Source of the DNA: Hymenobacter edaphi | GTDB taxonomy: Bacteria > Bacteroidota > Bacteroidia > Cytophagales > Hymenobacteraceae | Reading direction: 5' to 3' | NCBI RefSeq assembly: GCF_003258365.1 | Contig: NZ_QHKM01000001.1 | Span: 930,001 to 994,000 of the forward strand | DNA: 64,000 bases | Position numbers and translations under genes: made by a program | Shown: piece by piece, positions 58,209-64,000 of the stretch | How positions within the stretch are numbered: the stretch's first letter is position 1 | Layout of the letters: each line of letters begins with the position of its first letter | The notes under the pieces: generated by a model | Seen by the model: only the letters and a program-made list of their open reading frames with translations | What the model was told of the DNA's origin: nothing | Database searches by the model: none

Positions 58209-61200
58209 ATGCTATTGCTACGTTCGTGGCAGCGATTGGTCGCTGCCCTTGGCCTGCTAGTGGCCTTGTTTGCCGAGCACTCGGCCTGGTCCCAGGGAAT
58301 GGTACCTGATTCTACGGAGTTACGCGTGTTGCGCCAATTCTACCACCACACCGGTGGAGCGCAGTGGACCGGACAGAGCGGTTGGCTGGGCCCGGCCAAC
58401 ACTATCGCCGATGTGGCGACCTGGCAGGGGCTGCGCGTGAACAACGGGGATGTAAGTGAAATTTATCTGCCGAATAATAACCTGCGCGGGGATATTCCGG
58501 CTTGCGTAGGGCTGTTGACGGGGCTGCAGGTGCTGCACTTGGGGGGCAATTCCGGGCTGGCCGGCTCCCAAGACTCCGGCACTTCTTGGCCAAGTGGCGC
58601 GTTGACAGGCTTGCCAAACCTGGCAGGGTTATATCTGTACGGATGCGGACTGCATGGCGAACTTGGAAATGAGTTTGATAACAAGCCAAATTTGGCTATT
58701 GTAGCGCTGGCCTATAACGAACTTACAGGGGAGTTGCCCTCTGCATTAGTTGCAGCTCCCGCTTTGCAAATAGTTGACCTAGCCTATAATAAGTTGAGGG
58801 GCCGCGTGCCTGCTACGTGGGCAAGTCGACGCGAGTTGACGGATCTTATTCTGGCTGGTAATCACTTCAGCGGCCCACTTCCTGCTGAATTGGGGCGGCT
58901 GGCTGCATTACGCTACCTCTGGCTATTCAACAACGAACTCTCTGGTCAACTGCCTGATTCGTTAGTACGCTGCACTCAACTCAAGGATGTGCAATTGGCT
59001 AATAATCGTTTCACCGGAGCACTCCCTACTGAATGGGGAAACTGGCAGCATGTCGTTCGTATCGATTTGGCTAATAATCTGCTCGAAGGCTCATTGCCTG
59101 CCGCCTGGAGGCAATTATCCACACTCTGTTATTTGCATTTGCCTTTTAACCGACTAACAGGGCCGCTGCCTCACAGCTGGAGTCAACTCGTAGCATTGAG
59201 ACAGATTGATATAAGCCATAACCAACTAAGCGGGGCTCTACCAGCTGGATGGTCTACTTTATCACCTCTGCAACTACTGGATATGTCAGCAAATCAGCTC
59301 AGCGGGCCCATTCCTGCCACTTGGAAGCAATGGTCATGTACGCTACGGCTGAATTTGGCTAAAAACCAGCTTTCGGGGGAGGTACCCGAAGGCATGAGTA
59401 GCCCGGTACTAGATCTTAGCTACAACCAGTTCTCTAAACGTCTACCGGTCAGTTACGCTACGGCTTGGCAGCAAGGCACGTACCGACTATGCCTGGAGGG
59501 CAATAGCCTAACCGGTATTCCTAGCTTTGTCCGCCCACCTGGTAGTGAATTATTTATAGGTCTGACAAATAACTACCTGCAATTTGATTCCTACGAAGCT
59601 AATCTGACTAACCCGGGCTCTGGTCAGTACCAGTTTTTTGATTACGGCCAACGCGTGCCCAGCCCAGCCGATACCCAGTATGTGGTGGCAGGTACCCGGC
59701 CGTGGCTGCGCCAACGCTTCGGTGGCGCACACAACCATTACCACTGGCAGCGGCAGGTAGGACAGGCATGGATCGATGTGGCGCCCACGCAGGACGCCGA
59801 CTCGCTCTTACTCCCCAACGTCACGGAATCGGTAGAAGGTACGTACCGCGTGCGGGTAACAAATGACTGGCTGCCATGGATGACCTTGTACACCAAAAGC
59901 GTGTATGTGTCGATGCTACCGTACACTGTGCCGGCGCGCAACGAGCCGGTCAACCAACCAAGTTCCTCCTTGGTTAATGCTGCGCCCGCCAACCGCACCG
60001 GCAGTGACGACCTCATCAATTACGTGCGGACCTACACGGCGCGGACGGCATTCACCGACCCGGAAGCGTTGCGGCAGGCGCCGGTTGAAGAAGCACAAAT
60101 CAAAACGGATTATCTCGATGGATTAGGCCGGCCCGTGCAAACCGTGCTGCACCAGGATTCGCCTGGCCGCCGCGATGTGGTGCATCCGCAAGCGCACGAT
60201 GAGCTAAACCGCCAGCCGAAGCAATATTTACCCTACACGGCCGCTGCCGGTAGCGGAGCTGCTGGCGCCTACCGGCCTAATGCTTTGCGCGAACAATACG
60301 ATTTTTATCGCACCCCGGTCATTCCCGGAATACCGGCCTCGGGTGTGGCGTTTGCCGAAACCCAGTTTGAAACTTCCCCGCTCAACCGGCCAATGGTCCA
60401 GGCTTCCCCCGGCGAAACGTGGCAGCTGCACGCCTTGGAAAACCACACGATACACCTGGAAGAGCGGTCCAATAATGCCGAACAGGACACCGTACGCCGT
60501 TGGCAGCCTGATTACGGCAGCGAACGTGAAAACCTGGATACGGCCGGTGTGTACGCCTCCGGTACCCTCTGGGTGAAGCAGACAACGGACGAGCAAGGCC
60601 AGGTGGCCCGCGAGTACTCGGACATGGAAGGCCGGGTCGTTCTCAAGCAGGTCAGCACGGGGCGGGTAGGGTACTATTCCGTTGTGCGCGGCACCGATTC
60701 GCTGCGCTACGAGCGTCGTGCCTGGCTCAGCACTTATTACGTCTACGACGACTTTGGCCGGCTCCGAGCCGTAATTCCCCCCTTGGCCGTACAGCGTTTA
60801 CGTCAGCACCGTTGGGTCGTCGACGGCGCTGGATTGGAACGCTTGCTGTTTCGTTACCACTACGACGATCAGGGCCGCTTGATTGAAAAGAAAATCCCCG
60901 ATCAGGACGGCTATACCTGCACGGTATACGACGGGCTGAACCGCCCCATCCTCGTGCAGGACCCCGGGCAGCGGGCGCAGCGCCAGTGGCTGGCTACCAA
61001 GTACGACACGCTGGGACGAGTCATATACACCGCGCTGCTCAGCGACCGGGGCCAAACCCGGGCGCAATGGCAAACGGCCGCTTCCGCTGCCACGGTATTG
61101 TGCGAACAACCGGCAACGGTGCCCGGACCCGGCGGGGCTTACTACACCAATCAGGCCTTCCCCGTCCTGCGTTCCACTGATCCGGTGCTGAGCACGACGG

Positions 61201-64000
61201 ATTACGATTCTTACGATTTCAACCACGACGGCGCTCCTGATGCGCAGTACCTCACGCGGCACGACGCATTGTTGGGCGATGCTTCTTACCAGGCCGCGCC
61301 GGATTTGCGCACCGTTGGGCTGCCTACCCGCTCCCGCGTCCGCGTGCTGGAAACGGCCGCCAACGCTCCGGGCGCGTGGCTGACCACCTCCAGCTTTGTC
61401 GATGAGAAGCTGCGTGCCCTGCAGGTCCAAAGCACCAATGCCCGCGGGTATCAAGACCTGGTTACCAACCGCTACGACTTTACGGGCAAGGTGCTGGGTA
61501 GCTACGCGGTACACCACGGCCCCCAGGGCGCCGGCGAAGATTCCGTGGCTGTAGCCGAAACTTCTTCCTATGACCACGCCGGCCGCTTGCTGGCCACGCT
61601 GCAGCGCCTGGGCAGCGGCCCCGCAGTAACGCTGGCCGCACACCGCTACAACGAGCTTGGCCAACTGCTGCAAAAGCACTTAGGCGATAGTACCGCCGCC
61701 AAAGCCCTGCAAACCGTGGACTTTAGCTACAACATCCGGGGCTGGCTGACGCAAGTGAACGACGCCCAACTTGCGCCGCAAGCCGGGCAGCGGCCCGACC
61801 TCTTCGGGCTCGAGCTTAGCTACGACCAGGGGTTCAGCACAAACCAATTCAACGGCAACATTGCCGGTCAGAAATGGCGCGCTGCCTCCGACAACGTAGA
61901 GCGAGCCTACGGCTACCGCTACGACCAACTCAGCCGCATTCTACAGGGCGACTTCGTTGCCCGCAACGCCGCCGGTACGTGGAGTGCCGAGCGCGACAAT
62001 TACCGCTTCTGGGCCGCCAGCTACGATGCCAACGGTAATTTCCTGACTGCCCGCCGCCGCGGGTTGGTACAGGACGCCAGCCGCACCACCCCGCGTCGGT
62101 ACGGCGAAATTGACAACCTGCGCTACCGCTATCAGGCCGACCTGAATAGTGCTTCAGCTGCCAGCAACCGGTTGCTGCGCGTTGATGATCTAGCTCCTGC
62201 AGTTGCCGAGTTTGGCCTCCGGCAGCCTACACGCCCCGATTTCCAGGATGGAGCCACGAGCGGCAGCTCCCAGCCCGACTACACCTACGACGATGCCGGC
62301 TCGCTCATCAGCGACCGTAACAAGGGCATCGATACCATCCGCTACAATCACCTGCACCTTCCCACCCGCATCGTGTGGGCCAATGGCAACCGGCTGGAAT
62401 TCCGCTACAGCGCCGCCGGGCAGAAAGTAGCCAAACTAGCCACGCCCGCAGGCAAGCTCACCGTCCGCACCGACTACCTGGGCGCTTGGCAATACGAAGG
62501 CGACTCGCTTCGGTGGCTGAATACCAGCGAAGGCCGCGCCCTGCGCTTTGTGCAACTGGATGCCGCGCGCCAGCCGCACGTACGCTACAGCTACGAATAT
62601 ACCATCAAGGACCACCTCGGCAACCTGCGCGTGGCCTTCCGCCGCGGCGACCGAGCCACTCACCGCGCAACGATGGAACTTGGCCTGGCGGAGCAGGAAG
62701 AAGCACAGTTCGATTACGTGCGCGAAACCCGGCTCCAGACCACCGATGCCGCGGCGGGCCAGTACGTTGCCCGCCTGAACGCCGCCGCTGGCAAACCGAT
62801 TGGTCCGTTGAAAACGTTGACCGTGCGCAAAGGCGATACGCTGCGAATTGAGGCGTTCGGCCGGTACAATCAGCCGGTTCACAATATCAACTACGGCTTC
62901 TCACTGCTAAGTTTTGTCACGTCGCTGCTGCAGCAACCTCCGGTAGCGGCGCCCGGTGATACTCGTTCGGCCCGTACACGCGCGCTACCCTTCCTTGGAG
63001 TGAGCCTGGCCCTGGTACCACAGCTCACCCAGCTTAGCAACGGCGTGCCCAAAAGCTACCTACGCGTGTTGGTTTTTGATCAAGATTCTGCCTTACTTAC
63101 CAGCTATACTCAGCAGCTCACCATGGCTGGCAAAAACAACTACCAACGGCTCAACATCGACCTGACAGCCCCGCAGGATGGCTTCGTGCAAGCCTATGTA
63201 GGTAATGAAAGTGACACCGACGTGTACTTTGATGACATCAGCGTTGACTATCAGCCGACGTTGCTGGTACAGGAGAATCAGTATGATCCGTTTGGTTTGG
63301 ATTTGATAGGTTTAAATCATATAGTCTGCTCAGGAAATGAATTTACTTTTAATGGTAAAGAGAAGTTGGATGATTTTGGAGTGAATTATAGTGCTTATGA
63401 AGCGAGACTATATGACCCGGTAATAGGAAGATGGATGACTGCAGACCCTTTGTCTGAGGAAGAGCCGAGCTGGAGCCTATATAGAGCTTTTTTTGATAAC
63501 CCTATTAAAAATATCGATCCTGATGGTAGATTGGAAGGCGAATTCAGGGATAGACAAGGTAATAACCTTGGCAATGATGGTATAAATGATGATAAGATAT
63601 ACCTGCTGAACGAAGGTGTAAGAGCTAGGACCGAAGATTGTTCGATAAATTGGGGAGGTGAACTGACTAAGAAGCAATCGGATCAATTGAAAAAATATTC
63701 TACGGAAGTTTGTGGGTTAATTATCATGGATCGAGTAGAAGAAGGTTCTGATTACACAATCAGCGACCTGAACACTACGGGTGAATCTTCTGTTACAGGG
63801 TACACTTTAGAGCCTGGCGGACCGTCAACCACTGAAAAGGAAAAAGACAAACGTATTCCTGAAGGAGTATATAATATCGATAATTATTCAAGCCAAAAGC
63901 ATCCTGATAATTTTATTATCTATAATGATCAAGTTTCTAAAGACAGGAAAATACTGCTTCATAGTGGTAATAGAGGTTCTCAAACAGAAGGATGTGTAAT
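58209..64000 (+). CDS. LRR-RHS (DUF6443) polymorphic-toxin-like protein, 3' end cut
   Basis: The first 1930 residues of a longer protein; the frame is open to the window end. Signal peptide (about 1-28). Plant-type leucine-rich repeats (about 37-445; repeats of the form L..L.L..N.LSG.LP). An Ig-like segment (about 494-569, EGTYRVRVTN). DUF6443 start with DYLDGLGRPVQTVLHQDSPG (about 630-660). RHS/YD-type repeats. RHS core with YDPFGLDL, YEARLYDPVIGRWMTADPL and NPIKNIDPDG (about 1692-1775). Last, a DUF5675-like domain: GYTLEP, RIPEGVYNI and ILLHSGN...EGCVI at the edge. DNA after 63283 is much AT-richer than before, as expected for an exchangeable tip. The first gene of the pair ends 12 bases upstream. 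Confidence 0.85.
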   Translation, partial: MLLLRSWQRLVAALGLLVALFAEHSAWSQGMVPDSTELRVLRQFYHHTGGAQWTGQSGWLGPANTIADVATWQGLRVNNGDVSEIYLPNNNLRGDIPACVGLLTGLQVLHLGGNSGLAGSQDSGTSWPSGALTGLPNLAGLYLYGCGLHGELGNEFDNKPNLAIVALAYNELTGELPSALVAAPALQIVDLAYNKLRGRVPATWASRRELTDLILAGNHFSGPLPAELGRLAALRYLWLFNNELSGQLPDSLVRCTQLKDVQLANNRFTGALPTEWGNWQHVVRIDLANNLLEGSLPAAWRQLSTLCYLHLPFNRLTGPLPHSWSQLVALRQIDISHNQLSGALPAGWSTLSPLQLLDMSANQLSGPIPATWKQWSCTLRLNLAKNQLSGEVPEGMSSPVLDLSYNQFSKRLPVSYATAWQQGTYRLCLEGNSLTGIPSFVRPPGSELFIGLTNNYLQFDSYEANLTNPGSGQYQFFDYGQRVPSPADTQYVVAGTRPWLRQRFGGAHNHYHWQRQVGQAWIDVAPTQDADSLLLPNVTESVEGTYRVRVTNDWLPWMTLYTKSVYVSMLPYTVPARNEPVNQPSSSLVNAAPANRTGSDDLINYVRTYTARTAFTDPEALRQAPVEEAQIKTDYLDGLGRPVQTVLHQDSPGRRDVVHPQAHDELNRQPKQYLPYTAAAGSGAAGAYRPNALREQYDFYRTPVIPGIPASGVAFAETQFETSPLNRPMVQASPGETWQLHALENHTIHLEERSNNAEQDTVRRWQPDYGSERENLDTAGVYASGTLWVKQTTDEQGQVAREYSDMEGRVVLKQVSTGRVGYYSVVRGTDSLRYERRAWLSTYYVYDDFGRLRAVIPPLAVQRLRQHRWVVDGAGLERLLFRYHYDDQGRLIEKKIPDQDGYTCTVYDGLNRPILVQDPGQRAQRQWLATKYDTLGRVIYTALLSDRGQTRAQWQTAASAATVLCEQPATVPGPGGAYYTNQAFPVLRSTDPVLSTTDYDSYDFNHDGAPDAQYLTRHDALLGDASYQAAPDLRTVGLPTRSRVRVLETAANAPGAWLTTSSFVDEKLRALQVQSTNARGYQDLVTNRYDFTGKVLGSYAVHHGPQGAGEDSVAVAETSSYDHAGRLLATLQRLGSGPAVTLAAHRYNELGQLLQKHLGDSTAAKALQTVDFSYNIRGWLTQVNDAQLAPQAGQRPDLFGLELSYDQGFSTNQFNGNIAGQKWRAASDNVERAYGYRYDQLSRILQGDFVARNAAGTWSAERDNYRFWAASYDANGNFLTARRRGLVQDASRTTPRRYGEIDNLRYRYQADLNSASAASNRLLRVDDLAPAVAEFGLRQPTRPDFQDGATSGSSQPDYTYDDAGSLISDRNKGIDTIRYNHLHLPTRIVWANGNRLEFRYSAAGQKVAKLATPAGKLTVRTDYLGAWQYEGDSLRWLNTSEGRALRFVQLDAARQPHVRYSYEYTIKDHLGNLRVAFRRGDRATHRATMELGLAEQEEAQFDYVRETRLQTTDAAAGQYVARLNAAAGKPIGPLKTLTVRKGDTLRIEAFGRYNQPVHNINYGFSLLSFVTSLLQQPPVAAPGDTRSARTRALPFLGVSLALVPQLTQLSNGVPKSYLRVLVFDQDSALLTSYTQQLTMAGKNNYQRLNIDLTAPQDGFVQAYVGNESDTDVYFDDISVDYQPTLLVQENQYDPFGLDLIGLNHIVCSGNEFTFNGKEKLDDFGVNYSAYEARLYDPVIGRWMTADPLSEEEPSWSLYRAFFDNPIKNIDPDGRLEGEFRDRQGNNLGNDGINDDKIYLLNEGVRARTEDCSINWGGELTKKQSDQLKKYSTEVCGLIIMDRVEEGSDYTISDLNTTGESSVTGYTLEPGGPSTTEKEKDKRIPEGVYNIDNYSSQKHPDNFIIYNDQVSKDRKILLHSGNRGSQTEGCV

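Noticed and set aside
1-64000. tRNA, rRNA, tmRNA and CRISPR arrays
   Set aside because: I looked for T-loop strings (GGTTCRA), rRNA blocks and evenly spaced direct repeats and found none; a covariance-model search would settle the tRNA and small-RNA question.
54100-64000. Prophage or integrative element carrying the XRE gene and RHS locus
   Set aside because: The CI-like regulator and AT-rich DNA suggest it, but no integrase, transposase, attachment repeats or structural phage genes are visible in the window.

Overview
The window reads as a high-GC chromosome segment of a Bacteroidota bacterium of the Cytophagales, most like Hymenobacter. This is inferred from protein families (DUF4199, YbiT-type ABC-F, MbnP, the two-gene RHS/DUF6443 locus), the order thrS-infC-rpmI-rplT, -7 boxes of the form TAnnTTTG instead of sigma70 boxes, and weak Shine-Dalgarno sequences. 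I saw no rRNA, tRNA, CRISPR array, transposase or integrase.

Layout. 1-12.5 kb: housekeeping and envelope genes (isoaspartyl peptidase, MsrA, 3-hydroxyacyl-CoA dehydrogenase, an ABC-F ATPase with one degenerate site, an L,D-transpeptidase, an M48 protease, a lipid kinase, a phosphoesterase, a Lon-N protein). 12.8-20.2 kb: a nearly mirror-symmetric block, BON - Usp - MlaE/MlaF/MlaD - Usp - BON, which joins an MCE lipid transporter to two pairs of stress proteins. 20.6-37.7 kb: gpmA between two related repeats, mtgA, an APP1-like phosphatase, a second M48 protease, type IB topoisomerase, a divergent pair of paralogous envelope proteins with kinase-like motifs, MbnP, an exonuclease/GIY-YIG fusion, a PerM transporter and parE.

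38.2-42.9 kb: a compact kaiC-kaiB-kaiB-histidine kinase-response regulator operon lies between parE and parC. It has the parts of a Kai timing or stress-signalling module without KaiA. 43.3-54.0 kb: parC, a TPR protein, a second L,D-transpeptidase, a TPR lipoprotein, thrS, and infC-rpmI-rplT. infC seems to start at an AUC codon.

54.1-64.0 kb: an XRE-type regulator with operator-like dyads, then a two-gene RHS locus. The second RHS protein is cut by the window end. Its order is signal peptide, plant-type leucine-rich repeats, Ig-like segment, DUF6443/RHS repeats, RHS core, and a DUF5675-like C-terminal domain in very AT-rich DNA. This looks like an exchangeable toxin tip, possibly acting on peptidoglycan. 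Several families of intergenic inverted repeats also occur, including hairpins with 8-bp periodic arms that run directly into stop codons.
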